NCBI RefSeq assembly: GCF_036250755.1
Contig: NZ_CP109583.1
Location: 1,054,001-1,118,000 of the forward strand
Direction of reading: 5' to 3'
Source of the DNA: Streptomyces uncialis
GTDB taxonomy: Bacteria > Actinomycetota > Actinomycetes > Streptomycetales > Streptomycetaceae
Length of the DNA: 64,000 nt
The notes under the pieces: model-generated
Database searches by the model: none
What the model saw: only the letters and a program-made list of their open reading frames with translations
Told to the model about the DNA's origin: nothing
Part shown: piece by piece, positions 17,250-26,266 of the stretch
How the letters are laid out: the number at the start of each line of letters is the position of its first letter
Position numbering within the stretch: the first letter of the stretch is position 1
Made by a program: the position numbers and the translations under genes

Positions 17250-18511
17250 ACGGCCTTCTCCTTCCGGCCGGCGACCAGCCCGTGCGCGGGTCCGGGCGGG
17301 AGACGGGCCGACACCGCGAATCCGCCGCCGGGCCTCGGTCCGGCGGCCAGCGTGCCCCCGTACATCGTCACGCGTTCACGCATCCCCACGAGTCCGTGAC
17401 CGCCGCCCGGCTCCGCTCTCCCGGACACCGTCGCCTTCCCCGCTCCGTCGTCCACCACCTCGACACACACATCCCCTCGCGAGCCGACCGTGACCGTCAC
17501 CCGGCAGCTTGCTCCGTCGCCCGCGTGCTTGACCACATTGGTCAGCGCCTCCTGCACGATCCGGTACACGGCCAGCGCCGTCCCGGCGGGAAGGCCCAGG
17601 GCGGTCCGGGTGCGGAGGTCGGTACGGACTCCCGCCTGCTCCGTACGCCGGACGAGGGCGGGCAGGTCGTCCAGCCCGGGAGGGGGAGCCGTCTGCGCCG
17701 GGCCGGGCTCCCCGGAGCGCCGGCCGACGGATTCACCGCGCAGCATCCCCAGCGCACGCCGCATCTCGGTGAGCGCCTCCCGGCCGGTCCGCTCGATCGC
17801 CCGAATGGCGTCGCGCGTCTCCTCGGGGCGTTCCCCGGCCACATGATCGGCGACCGACGCCTTCACGACGATCACGCTGAGGCTGTGCGAGACGATGTCG
17901 TGCAACTCTCTCGCGATACGCAGGCGTTCCCCGGCCAGCGCCTCGTCCGCCAGCCGCCGGACCGTACGGGCCGCCCGGGCTCTGCGTTCCCGCACGACGC
18001 GTCCCGCCGACCACGCCGCCCCGACGAGCAGCCAGACGAACAGCGCGGTCGCGACGGCTTCCGGCCAGGGACCGGACGGTGTCACGGCCGCCTCGCCCGT
18101 GATCACCACGGCCGCCGCGACCACCAGGGTCACGGCCAGCGCCACCGACGCCCGGCGGACCGGCTCACCGAGCGCCACGGCATAGACGGCCAACGCCGTG
18201 GAGACGTACGGGTCGCGGGTGATGTCGAGGAGTGTCGCCGCCGACGACGCGCTCAGGACCACGGCCAGGACGGGCAGGGGCCACAGCCGCCGGACGGCCA
18301 GCGGCGCTCCCACCCAGACGGCCACCAGCAGGCCCAGCCACCAGGGGCCGGAGAACCCGGGCAGGCCGTCGGAGCCGTCCTGGTCGGCCAGTGCCGTGTA
18401 CACAGCTGTGACGACGGCCGCCGCGCACACGTCGAGTGCCAGCAGATGCGGGCCCGTTGTCAGGCGCCGGCGGGCCTTGTCCATCGCATGACGATACCGG
18501 TGGCCGCTCAT
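17246..18511 (-). CDS. Membrane histidine kinase (HisKA_3 type)
   Basis: A 421-residue sensor kinase. The first 170 residues contain several hydrophobic helices with short loops, so sensing is probably in or at the membrane. The phospho-acceptor His is in ARELHDIVSHSLSVIVV; the ATPase domain has the N-box (VQEALTNVVKHA) and the G-box (GGHGLVGMRERV). I start at ATG 18511 because it overlaps the upstream stop by 4 bases; ATG 18484 is possible. It forms a three-gene operon with the upstream membrane protein and the downstream response regulator. Confidence 0.95.
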   Translation of the reverse strand: MSGHRYRHAMDKARRRLTTGPHLLALDVCAAAVVTAVYTALADQDGSDGLPGFSGPWWLGLLVAVWVGAPLAVRRLWPLPVLAVVLSASSAATLLDITRDPYVSTALAVYAVALGEPVRRASVALAVTLVVAAAVVITGEAAVTPSGPWPEAVATALFVWLLVGAAWSAGRVVRERRARAARTVRRLADEALAGERLRIARELHDIVSHSLSVIVVKASVADHVAGERPEETRDAIRAIERTGREALTEMRRALGMLRGESVGRRSGEPGPAQTAPPPGLDDLPALVRRTEQAGVRTDLRTRTALGLPAGTALAVYRIVQEALTNVVKHAGDGASCRVTVTVGSRGDVCVEVVDDGAGKATVSGRAEPGGGHGLVGMRERVTMYGGTLAAGPRPGGGFAVSARLPPGPAHGLVAGRKEKAV

Positions 18512-19242
18512 CCGGCACGTCCGAAAAGGAACATCGCGGTACCCGCGGCGCCCACCAGGAGAAGCCGTCCGACGACCGTGGCCGTTCGCGGGACCGGTCC
18601 GGCACGCAACACGGCGGCACCCAGCGGGAGCAGCGCGACACACAGTCCCGCCGCGGCGGCGACCGACCAAGAGGTCGTCCCCTTCAGTACTCCCAGCGGC
18701 ATCACCGACGCCAGGCCCAGAGCCGTCGCGCGCCATGGCCCGAACACCCGGGCGCGGTAAGCGCCGACGGCCAGCAGGACCCAGCCGCCCATGATGGCGG
18801 CGTTCAGCGCGCTGAAGACATGGAACGCGCCATAGGTCTCGCTCACCGCCAGCGTGGCCGACGCCGCGCCCCGTACGGCCACCAGTTGGAAGCCGAGGTG
18901 TTCCACACCGGTGTGGAACACCCGGGCGAACAGGCCGAGAACCGTCAAGGTGCCGCCCCATACGGCCAGTTCCCGATGTGTGTCACCGATCCTGGCGGCG
19001 AGGAGCACCACCCCCGGCCAGAGCAGCACCCACCCCGCGGCGGCAAGCCCGTACGAGGCCGTCATGAGGTCCGGATGGCGTTCGTACGCGCTCAGTTGCG
19101 CGGGGAAGAAGAAGTCGAAGCGCAACCGGAGCAGTACCCCGGCGAGCAGCAGCGGGGGGCCGACGACAAGGGAGGCACCACCCACCCAGCGGCCCGGCAG
19201 GGCGGGTTGCGAAACGGCGGTGGACGCGGTCGTTGCGGTCAT
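18508..19242 (-). CDS. Multi-pass membrane protein in two-component operon
   Basis: A 244-residue protein with about seven hydrophobic segments, beginning near WVGGASLVVGPPLLLAGVLL and ending near VVGRLLLVGAAGTAMFLF. No enzyme motif is visible and I do not recognise the family. It overlaps the kinase start by 4 bases, so it is co-translated with the two-component system and may deliver or modulate its signal. ATG 19242 is chosen because the upstream frame is low-complexity; no strong ribosome site is visible. Confidence 0.75.
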   Translation of the reverse strand: MTATTASTAVSQPALPGRWVGGASLVVGPPLLLAGVLLRLRFDFFFPAQLSAYERHPDLMTASYGLAAAGWVLLWPGVVLLAARIGDTHRELAVWGGTLTVLGLFARVFHTGVEHLGFQLVAVRGAASATLAVSETYGAFHVFSALNAAIMGGWVLLAVGAYRARVFGPWRATALGLASVMPLGVLKGTTSWSVAAAAGLCVALLPLGAAVLRAGPVPRTATVVGRLLLVGAAGTAMFLFGRAG

Positions 19243-19399
19243 GGGGGAACGATGCCGCCGCCGCGCGTACGGCGTCGTCGGAGCACGGTCCACACTTCCG
19301 GGTCGGACGGTGGTCGTACCGGCCCGCTCCGCGACGCCGGGGGCGGAGGTGACCGGGGCCGCCACCACGACAGGGCGGCCGGTTGGGCCCCGGACAGGG

Positions 19400-19864
19400 T
19401 CAGCCGTCGGACATGCCGCTCGCGCGGGCGATGCCCTCCACCGTCTCCTCGTCCTGCTTCCGCTGATGCTGCTGGGTGTCGAGCTTGTCCCGCATCGCGC
19501 GCAGTTTCTCCGGGTCGTCGGCGACCTCCGGGGGCACCAGCGACATCGCGTCCTTGACGTGCTCGCCGTCACCGAGACGCGCGACGACACGGTCGGCACG
19601 GTCCTCGTGGCCGGGCTCCATCGCGCCGATCAGGCCGAGGAGGTTCAGCAGTTCGTGCTGGACCTCCTCGGTGAACAACTCCTTCTCCTCCGGTTCCAGA
19701 TCGAGCTGGAACCGGCCGCCACCGGCCTTCACGTACTCACGGATGACCTCCATCAGCAGTCCGAACTGCGCCGGGGGCATCCGGGCCCGGAGCGTCTCCA
19801 CATAGAGCGCGTACCGTGCCCGGACGAGCGCTGCCGGGTCCTCGGGCACCTCTGCGTCGGCCAT
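19400..19864 (-). CDS. Conserved hypothetical acidic protein
   Basis: A 154-residue, soluble, mostly helical and acidic protein, with segments such as FGLLMEVIREYVKAGG and a C-terminal charged coiled region (RAMRDKLDTQQHQRKQDEE). I do not recognise a family or catalytic motif. The start is ATG 19864 with GGAGAGG upstream. It lies 35 bases beyond the Fic-like toxin gene on the same strand and may belong to that transcript. Confidence 0.7.
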   Translation of the reverse strand: MADAEVPEDPAALVRARYALYVETLRARMPPAQFGLLMEVIREYVKAGGGRFQLDLEPEEKELFTEEVQHELLNLLGLIGAMEPGHEDRADRVVARLGDGEHVKDAMSLVPPEVADDPEKLRAMRDKLDTQQHQRKQDEETVEGIARASGMSDG

Positions 19865-19899
19865 GACGGACTCCCTCTCCAGTGGTTCGCGGCAGGCGG

Positions 19900-20271
19900 T
19901 CAGATCCGCCAGGAACGGATACGGTCGGCGGCGCCGTACGCGTCGCTGCGCCCGGCGTCGATGTCGCGGGCGAGGTCGATCAGCGCGCCGTACGGCGCGT
20001 CGATGCCCTCACCCGCGGCGTTCATGTACGCGACGACGACGCCCGCGCCGAACAGGGCGTTGCGGGCCGGGAGCGGACGCAGCCGGATGACGCAGTGCAT
20101 CAGGGCGGCGGCGCGCCACGCGTTGTCGACGACGGCACCGACCTTCGGGGTGTTGACGCGGTGGCGGCCGACCGCCGCCACCAGACAGCTGAAGTCGTGG
20201 ATGACCGGCGCCTTGGGCATCACTTCCGCCTGGCGCTCCAGCAGCCAGCGGATGTCGACGGAGAACTCCAC
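19900..20271 (-). CDS. Fic/Doc-like toxin component
   Basis: A 123-residue protein resembling the short actinobacterial proteins annotated as the toxin of Fic-family toxin-antitoxin pairs: a helical N-terminus, the conserved ARHRVNTPKVGA-type segment, and RLRPLPARNALFGAGVVVAYM. The Fic active-site motif HPFxDGNGR is not intact: the matching place reads LPARNALFG, without the catalytic His. It may therefore act differently from true AMP-transferases or be inactive. GTG 20271 begins two bases after the antitoxin stop codon, so the two genes are coupled. Confidence 0.75.
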   Translation of the reverse strand: MEFSVDIRWLLERQAEVMPKAPVIHDFSCLVAAVGRHRVNTPKVGAVVDNAWRAAALMHCVIRLRPLPARNALFGAGVVVAYMNAAGEGIDAPYGALIDLARDIDAGRSDAYGAADRIRSWRI

Positions 20272-20273
20272 GG

Positions 20274-20534
20274 TCAGGCGGCCGGACGCGAGGCGTCCAG
20301 CCCGTCGGGATCGTCCGGGTCGTCGTCGGGGAAGGCCGCGTCGAACGCGTCGGCGTTGTCCGCGACGAACGCGCGGAACACCTCGGCGGCACCTTCGAGA
20401 CGGGGATCGCGCACCGCGTTGGCCGCTGCCTCGGTGATGAGCGCGGTCACCGTGGTGCCCTCGGCCTCTGCGCGCTGCTGGAGCCGCGCGTGGAGTTCCT
20501 CGGGCACCCGGATCGTCACTGGTTTCGACGCCAT
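20274..20534 (-). CDS. Ribbon-helix-helix antitoxin
   Basis: An 86-residue protein with an Arc/CopG-type N-terminus (KPVTIRVPEELHARLQQRAE, then a GTTVTALITEAAANAV helix) that should bind DNA as a dimer, and an acidic C-terminus (DDDPDDPDGLD) suited to neutralise the toxin. It precedes the Fic-like gene by two bases. Such antitoxins usually repress their own operon. ATG 20534 was chosen over an upstream in-frame start because homologous RHH proteins begin with MASKPVTIRV-like sequence. Confidence 0.82.
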   Translation of the reverse strand: MASKPVTIRVPEELHARLQQRAEAEGTTVTALITEAAANAVRDPRLEGAAEVFRAFVADNADAFDAAFPDDDPDDPDGLDASRPAA

Positions 20535-20647
20535 GTCCCGACCGTACAGCAGGGCGTACAGCACGGGTAGGGGCGGCCGGATTCCGCTGGTCACCGCGAC
20601 GTGCCACCGGTGCCGACAGGAGTCGTGCGGGGCGCGGGGCGGCGGCG

Positions 20648-21556
20648 TCAGCGGCGGGGCTTGTCCGCGAACACCCAGCGGTTGCCCGCCAGCGCGTCGT
20701 TCTCCTCGGGCAGCGGGCCGCGTCCGTGGCGGTGGGTGAACTCGAAGGGGGTGTGGACCGAGGTGGACCAGCCCTTGGCCACCAGGTCACCGGCGGAGTC
20801 GGGGCGCGGTTCCCGGGCGAACAGGCTGAGCAGGTCGATGCCGATCTGCTGGGCCGTCGAGGTGTAGAGCGGGCTGTCGCGGTACACGAGCAGGTCCTTT
20901 TCGAGCTTGACCTCGAACGCCAGGGCGCTGCCTTGCGCGCTCAACCGGTGCACCGTGTCGATGAGATACGTCTCGGCGGCGGGAGGCAGATAGAAGAGCA
21001 GTCCTTCCGCCAGCCAGACGCTCGGTGCGGCGGGGTCGAAGCCCGCGGCGGCCAGTGCCGTGACCCAGTCGGCGCGCAGATCGACGGCGACGGGTACGCG
21101 CGTCGCCTTCGGGGTGGCCGACAGTCCGTCGAGCACCTTGTGCTTGAACGCCAGCACCCCTTCCCTGTCGATCTCGTGGACCACACAGCCGGGAGGCCAG
21201 TCGAGCCGGAACGCCCGTGCGTCCAACCCGGCGCCGAGCAGGACCACTTGGCGGACGCCTCCGGTGTGCGCCGACCGGAGGAGGAAGTCGTCCAGGACCC
21301 TGGTCCGCAGCCCGAAATAGCGTGCGAAGCGCCCCCACAGCGGATTGGCGTCACCGCCCTCGACCGTCCCCGGGTGGACGGGCCACTCGGCGCAGGCGGG
21401 TGCGGCGCGCACGAAGTGCTCGGCGAAGACGTCGCGCGCCAGGGCGTCATGGCGGTGGGTCTCGATCGCCCGTGCCGCGGCGACCAGGAGGGCGGTCAGT
21501 CCGACGCCGCCTTCCACGCCTTCCACTTCGGTGTTCCGGGACGTTGTGCCGACCAC
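20648..21556 (-). CDS. LCM-type SAM-dependent methyltransferase
   Basis: A 302-residue methyltransferase. The family signature is clear: QVVLLGAGLDARAFRLDWP (SAM site), an acidic EIDREGVLAFK strand, and WLAEGLLFYLPP. This is the leucine carboxyl methyltransferase-like group common in actinomycetes; the best-known eukaryotic member methylates a C-terminal carboxylate. It lies 152 bases downstream of the zinc alcohol dehydrogenase on the same strand, so it may act on an acid made by the upstream oxidoreductases, which is inference. Confidence 0.85.
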   Translation of the reverse strand: MVGTTSRNTEVEGVEGGVGLTALLVAAARAIETHRHDALARDVFAEHFVRAAPACAEWPVHPGTVEGGDANPLWGRFARYFGLRTRVLDDFLLRSAHTGGVRQVVLLGAGLDARAFRLDWPPGCVVHEIDREGVLAFKHKVLDGLSATPKATRVPVAVDLRADWVTALAAAGFDPAAPSVWLAEGLLFYLPPAAETYLIDTVHRLSAQGSALAFEVKLEKDLLVYRDSPLYTSTAQQIGIDLLSLFAREPRPDSAGDLVAKGWSTSVHTPFEFTHRHGRGPLPEENDALAGNRWVFADKPRR

Positions 21557-21708
21557 GTGTTCTCCCTTGGGCGAGTTGGGTCATGAACAGCGAGGAGCGC
21601 GTAGGGCGCGCACGGCGCGCATCAGGGGTGGATCGGTGGAACGCGGGTGCGGGGTCGTCCGGGAACGCGTGGTGCCTGTGTCGCGGGCGTCTCCCATCGG
21701 CTTCTCCC

Positions 21709-22803
21709 CTACGGCAGCAGGACGGGTTTGACCACGCGGCCCGACTCGCAGTCGCGTTCGGCCTCGTTGATGTCGGCGAGCGGGTAGGTACGGATCAGCT
21801 CGTCGAAGGGGAAGCACCCGGCCTGCCACAGCCCGATCAGCCGTGGGATCAGCAGTCCCGGTACCGCGTCCCCCTCGCAGATATGGGAGATCCGCCTGCC
21901 CCGGTCCAGCGTGCCCGGTTCGAGCGGCAGCGCGGTGTGCAGCCGTGCCACCAGACCGAGATGACCGGTCGGGCGCAGGGCCCGCAGGGCGTCGTTGATC
22001 AGCTGGGCACTGGCCGTGGTGTCCAGCGCGTACCGCGCGCCGCCGTCGGTGAGTCTCCGGATACTGCCGGGCAGGTCGGCCGACGAGGCGTGCAGCGGGA
22101 TCGCGCCGAACCGCTCGGCGAGGGCGAGCCGTTCGGGGTGCCGGTCGACGGCCACGGTCACCGCTCCGGAGGCGGCGGCAGCCATCACCGCGGCCAGGCC
22201 CACGGCTCCCGCGCCGAGGACCGCGACGGTGTCCCCGGGCCCGGCCCCGAAGGAATGGAGGACCGCTCCGGCGCCGGTGAGGAAGCCGCAGCCGAGCGGT
22301 CCGAGCAGTTCGACGGGCAGCGCGGGGTCGACCCGGACGGCGTTGCGCGCCGGGACCACCGCGTACTCGGCGAACGACGACTGGCCGAACCACCGGGGCG
22401 CCAGTTCGCCTCCGGCCGCGTCGGTGAACCGGGCGGCGTTCTCCGCGCGCCCTCCGAAGAGGTTGAGCGAGGCGAAGGAGTCGCAGTAGGCGGGGGCGGC
22501 GTTCAGGCAACTGCGGCAGTGTCCGCAGGAGTCGAAGCTCAGCACGACGTGGTCGCCCACGCCGAGTCCGGTGCGCGGACCGCCCGTCTCCACCACCACC
22601 CCGGCCCCTTCATGGCCGAGCACCGCCGGCAGCGGTGAGCGGCCCGCCGAACGCCGGACCGCGAGGTCGGTCCGGCACATCCCGCTGCCCGCGATCCTGA
22701 CCAGGATCTCGTCGTCGGCGGGGCCCGCGCCGAGAATCACCTCCTCGACGGTGAACGGGCTGTCGGGCGAGCGCAGCACCGCCGCGCCGAACCTCGTCGT
22801 CAC
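21709..22803 (-). CDS. Zinc-dependent alcohol dehydrogenase (aryl/furfuryl alcohol type)
   Basis: A 364-residue medium-chain dehydrogenase. The catalytic zinc site is GSGMCRTD with GHEGAGVV; the structural zinc Cys cluster appears in CGHCRSCLNAAPAYC; the nucleotide-binding motif is VLGAGAVGLAAV. The overall pattern, including a GQSSFAEY segment and LLGPLGCGFLTGAGAVL, is that of aryl-alcohol (benzyl alcohol) dehydrogenases. It starts at GTG 22803, overlapping the aldehyde dehydrogenase stop by 4 bases. A clear paralogue is encoded at 49497-50579, likewise beside an aldehyde dehydrogenase. In this operon a furfuryl-type alcohol is a plausible substrate. Confidence 0.92.
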   Translation of the reverse strand: MTTRFGAAVLRSPDSPFTVEEVILGAGPADDEILVRIAGSGMCRTDLAVRRSAGRSPLPAVLGHEGAGVVVETGGPRTGLGVGDHVVLSFDSCGHCRSCLNAAPAYCDSFASLNLFGGRAENAARFTDAAGGELAPRWFGQSSFAEYAVVPARNAVRVDPALPVELLGPLGCGFLTGAGAVLHSFGAGPGDTVAVLGAGAVGLAAVMAAAASGAVTVAVDRHPERLALAERFGAIPLHASSADLPGSIRRLTDGGARYALDTTASAQLINDALRALRPTGHLGLVARLHTALPLEPGTLDRGRRISHICEGDAVPGLLIPRLIGLWQAGCFPFDELIRTYPLADINEAERDCESGRVVKPVLLP

Positions 22804-24203
22804 GCTTCCTCCGGACGGTGCACGACGAACGGTCTGAGGTTGCCGTAGAGCCCCCAGGGCCCGCCCGCGACACCGACACCGCTCTCCTTGACGCCCGCGA
22901 AGGGCTGGGCGAGGGACAGTTCGGCGTGGTGGTTGATCCATGCCGTCCCGCACTCCAGCCGGCCGGCCACCGCTTCGGCCAGATCGGTGTCGGTCCCCCA
23001 TACCGAGCCGCCCAGCCCGAAGCCGGTGCCGTTGGCCGCTTCGACGGCTTCGTCGAGGTTCCCGTACGGCAGTACCGGCAGGACCGGGCCGAACTGCTCC
23101 TCCGTCACCACCGGGCTGTCGGGCGGGACATCGGCCAGGATGGTCGGGGCGTGGAAGTAGCCGGGCCGGTCCAGCCGGTGGCCCCCGGCGACGGCGCGGG
23201 CTCCGGCCGCCAGGGCCTGGGCGGTACGGCGTTCGACCCGGGCCAGTTGGGGCGCGTTGCTGACCGGGCCCAGCTGGGTGCCGGGGTCGAGCCCGGGTCC
23301 GACGACGGTGTCCTTCGCGCGCTGCGCGAGTGCTTCGACGACATCGGAGTAGAGCCGGGCCGGGGCGTAGACGCGCTTGACCGCCATGCAGACCTGCCCG
23401 CAGTTGCGGAACGCCGCCCAGAACAGCCGGTCCGCGATCCGCTCCACCTCCACGTCCTCCAGCAGGACGGCCGCGTCATTGCCGCCCAGCTCCAGGGTGA
23501 CCCGGGCGAGCGAGGCCGCCGCGCCCGCCGCGACGGCCCGCCCGGTGGGAGCGGAGCCGGTGAAGGTCACATGGCGGATGCCCGGATGGGAGGCCAGCCG
23601 GGCGCCGAGGGGTTCATGACCGGTGACGACCGTCAGCACGTCCTCGGGGAGGGCGGCGGAGATGACGGAGGCCAGCAGCCGGGTGGCGAGGGGGGTGAAG
23701 GGGGAGGGCTTGAGCACCATCGTGTTGCCCGCGGCGAGCGCGGGCGCGAACTTCGCCGACGCGAGCTGGAGCGGGAAGTTCCACGGGACGATCGCGGCGA
23801 CGGGGCCGAGCGACCGCCAGCGGATCTCGCTGCGTACCGGCCGTCCGTCCGTGAGGGGCTGGGGCCTGGGGTGGAGTCCGGCGAAGTAGCGCAGCCGGGC
23901 CGCGGTCCGGTCGATCTCCGCGTTCGACTCGGCCAGGGGTTTGCCCTGTTCGCGGGTGAGCAGCGGAGCGATGTCGGGCCCGGCCGCCTCCACCGCGTCG
24001 GCTGCCGCGAGCAGCGCGGTGGAGCGGGCTACGGGGTCGGTCCGCCAGCCGCGCCAGGCCTCCTGCGCCCTGGCGACGACGGCGTCCAGCTCCTCCGGGC
24101 GCTGGTCGGGAGCCTCGTCGAAGGGCTCGCCCGTCGCCGGGTCGAGGACGGCGAAACGCCGGCCGGAGGCCTGGGGAGTGCGACGGGGCCGGTGTGCCGC
24201 CAT
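22800..24203 (-). CDS. Aldehyde dehydrogenase
   Basis: A 467-residue NAD(P)-dependent aldehyde dehydrogenase that oxidises an aldehyde to its acid. Catalytic Glu lies in LELGGND, catalytic Cys in FRNCGQVCMAVKR, and the cofactor motif in FTGSAPTGRAV; the PWNFPLQL and EEQFGPVLPV segments are typical. It follows the MfnB-like gene by 8 bases and overlaps the alcohol dehydrogenase gene by 4, so the three form one operon. That context suggests an aromatic or furan aldehyde as substrate. Confidence 0.94.
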   Translation of the reverse strand: MAAHRPRRTPQASGRRFAVLDPATGEPFDEAPDQRPEELDAVVARAQEAWRGWRTDPVARSTALLAAADAVEAAGPDIAPLLTREQGKPLAESNAEIDRTAARLRYFAGLHPRPQPLTDGRPVRSEIRWRSLGPVAAIVPWNFPLQLASAKFAPALAAGNTMVLKPSPFTPLATRLLASVISAALPEDVLTVVTGHEPLGARLASHPGIRHVTFTGSAPTGRAVAAGAAASLARVTLELGGNDAAVLLEDVEVERIADRLFWAAFRNCGQVCMAVKRVYAPARLYSDVVEALAQRAKDTVVGPGLDPGTQLGPVSNAPQLARVERRTAQALAAGARAVAGGHRLDRPGYFHAPTILADVPPDSPVVTEEQFGPVLPVLPYGNLDEAVEAANGTGFGLGGSVWGTDTDLAEAVAGRLECGTAWINHHAELSLAQPFAGVKESGVGVAGGPWGLYGNLRPFVVHRPEEA

Positions 24204-24211
24204 ACCGGCGG

Positions 24212-24967
24212 TCAGCCCGCGGCGGTGACGGCGGCCGCGTGCTCCTGGGCGTGCCGGTCCATCTCCGCCCGGAAGGCGGCCACCAGGTGCGGCTGAATCC
24301 TTCCGGTGGTGCGGTCGCCGCCCTCGCAGACCGCCCCGCGCACCCCCACGATGTCCGTGCCGATACGGGTCAGCTCGCCGAGGTCCCGCGCCTGCACGCT
24401 GCCCGCGAGGGCGGCGAGCAGATCGGCCTCATGGGCCCGCCGGACGAACTCCTCGCAGATGTCCGGCGGAAGGTGGTCGAACAGCCGGGTGCCGTCCTTG
24501 ACCGCCGTGTCGAGCATGGCCGCGTCGGAGCCGGAGCGCAGCGCGATGTCGGGCAGGGCGAGCGGATTGACGCAGCCGATCCGGTGGGCGTCGGCGTAGC
24601 CCGAGGCGACGACGAACGCGTCGGGCCGGTAGTCCTTCACCGCCCGGACGACCCCTCGCATGACCTCGACGCCCTGGTCGGGTGTCGTGCATCCGTAGAG
24701 GCCGACCTTGATGTACGTGGCTCCGGAGACCGCCGCGCCGAGCGCCGCCTGTGCCACCGTGCCGGGCTTGAACGGCACGTCCCCCACGGTGGCGGACAGC
24801 GGCTTGTCCGCGGGGACCGCGTCACGGATCGCTCGGATGACCCACGGGAAGTTCGCGCCGAGCGAGCCCTCGTCGGGCCTTTTGACATCGACGATGTCGA
24901 GGTGCTCCGCCGCCTTCGCGCAGTCGAGGGCCTCTTCGACGCTGTCCGGCGAGATGAGAAGCAACAA
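24212..24967 (-). CDS. mfnB: (5-formylfuran-3-yl)methyl phosphate synthase-like enzyme (MfnB family)
   Basis: A 251-residue TIM-barrel enzyme. MfnB of methanogens condenses two glyceraldehyde 3-phosphate molecules to 4-(hydroxymethyl)-2-furaldehyde phosphate, the furan precursor of methanofuran. Conserved blocks are [50 protein letters not shown] and YIKVGLYG, including the Lys residues in VDVK and YIKVG. No ATG lies near the conserved start; TTG 24967, seven bases after GGAAGGA, gives the usual N-terminus. It heads an operon with aldehyde and alcohol dehydrogenases. Streptomycetes do not make methanofuran, so a furan metabolite is inferred. Residues 170-240 continue the barrel normally. Confidence 0.88.
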   Translation of the reverse strand: MLLLISPDSVEEALDCAKAAEHLDIVDVKRPDEGSLGANFPWVIRAIRDAVPADKPLSATVGDVPFKPGTVAQAALGAAVSGATYIKVGLYGCTTPDQGVEVMRGVVRAVKDYRPDAFVVASGYADAHRIGCVNPLALPDIALRSGSDAAMLDTAVKDGTRLFDHLPPDICEEFVRRAHEADLLAALAGSVQARDLGELTRIGTDIVGVRGAVCEGGDRTTGRIQPHLVAAFRAEMDRHAQEHAAAVTAAG

Positions 24968-25305
24968 GGGGGAATCCTTCCACCGCGTGTCCACCTGGCC
25001 GAGGGCAGGTGTGCGGAGTCGCTGGATCACTTGCGGACAGCTCATCATCACCGGGGCCCGTGGCCGTCGGTAGGGCGCGCGGAGCACGAACGGGTAGTGC
25101 GATGGCGCTCCGAGTGCGCCGTGCACGCCGGTACGAATCAGCGCCCGCTGGGCACAGGTGAAGGGCCCACGGGTTCCCCTGGAACCTCATGGAACAGCGC
25201 CTGCGGCAGTCGATGCACGGTCATGGGCAGCCGCCCCGGACTCACCGTCGCGGTCGGAAGAGCGCGATGCGCGGACAAGCCCCGAGGGCGGCGCGGGATG
25301 AGGGC
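24968..25305. other. Gap upstream of the MfnB-like gene
   Basis: A 338-base stretch without a convincing gene; open frames here lack coding bias. It probably contains the promoter of the MfnB-dehydrogenase operon. No clear palindrome or terminator was seen. Confidence 0.5.
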
Positions 25306-25965
25306 TCACCCCGTCGGGAGGGCCGTGACGCCGAGGAGTGTTTCCAGTTCGGCCACGGCGGCGGACTCGTGCGTCATATGAACGGTGGTGATTCCCAGTT
25401 CGGCCGCTGGGGGGAGGTTCACCGCGTGATCGTCCACGAAGACGCATCGCTCGGCGGGCAACCCGAGCCGTTCCAGGGTGAGTTGGTAGATCGCCGGATC
25501 AGGCTTGGCCATGCCCACCAGTTCGGACACGACGTGCACGTCGAACAGATCCCAGACGCCGACATGCTCGTACGGATTGAACGGGTCGAGACCGAAGCTG
25601 TTGGACAGGAGGGCGAGGCGGTGTCCCGCGGCCCGCGCGGCGTGCGCGAGTGCGATCATCCGGCGGGCCGGTGGCACTTCGGCCCATGCTCGGCCCATCA
25701 GGTTCACCGGATCGATGTGTCCACCGAGCAGCGGCGCTGTGCGCTCGTTCCACTCGGCCTGCCCGATCTCCCCGATCTCCAGGGCCGCGTAGAGCCGCCG
25801 TCCCATCGGGTGGGCGCCGAGTGCATCGCCCCACGCGCCCGACGCCAGCCCTTCGGACACGCACCACGCGCGCAGAACGGTGCGGGGTCTGGCGGTCAGC
25901 ACACCGGCGAAGTCGAGAATCAGGCCGCGGGGCTCGCGCCCGCCGACGGTGTTGCTGTGCGACAT
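25306..25965 (-). CDS. HAD family phosphatase
   Basis: A 219-residue haloacid dehalogenase-type hydrolase. Motif I is LILDFAGVL, with the second Asp of the common DxD replaced by Ala-Gly (DFAGV); motif II is ALLSNS; motif III Lys is in GMAKPDPAIYQ; motif IV is CVFVDDHAVN. Many family members remove phosphate from small metabolites. It is upstream of the MfnB-like gene on the same strand, though 338 bases away, and could release the furan alcohol from its phosphate. ATG 25965 is preceded by GGAGGGG; a GTG 9 bases upstream is less likely. Confidence 0.85.
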   Translation of the reverse strand: MSHSNTVGGREPRGLILDFAGVLTARPRTVLRAWCVSEGLASGAWGDALGAHPMGRRLYAALEIGEIGQAEWNERTAPLLGGHIDPVNLMGRAWAEVPPARRMIALAHAARAAGHRLALLSNSFGLDPFNPYEHVGVWDLFDVHVVSELVGMAKPDPAIYQLTLERLGLPAERCVFVDDHAVNLPPAAELGITTVHMTHESAAVAELETLLGVTALPTG

Positions 25966-26266
25966 CAGGTACACGTCCCCTCCGCGGCCGTTCCCAGGTC
26001 CGGGGGGACGTTACCGTGCCACGCCATCCGCGTACCGCGCATCGGGGAATCGTCCGAGTTGGGCACCGGAGCCGGGCCGTCGCCCCGTACCGGCGAGAGA
26101 ATCGGACCGGACGACCCGGCGGCCGAGCATCTGGCCTGGTGCGAGCCAAGTCCGGGGCATGTGCGGGCCGGGTGACGGCCGACCACCTGGCCGGGTCCGG
26201 GGAGAGTGCGCGCCGGACGGGTCACCGTGCGGAGCGCCGGTGCTTCGTCGGTGTCTCCGGGAAAGG

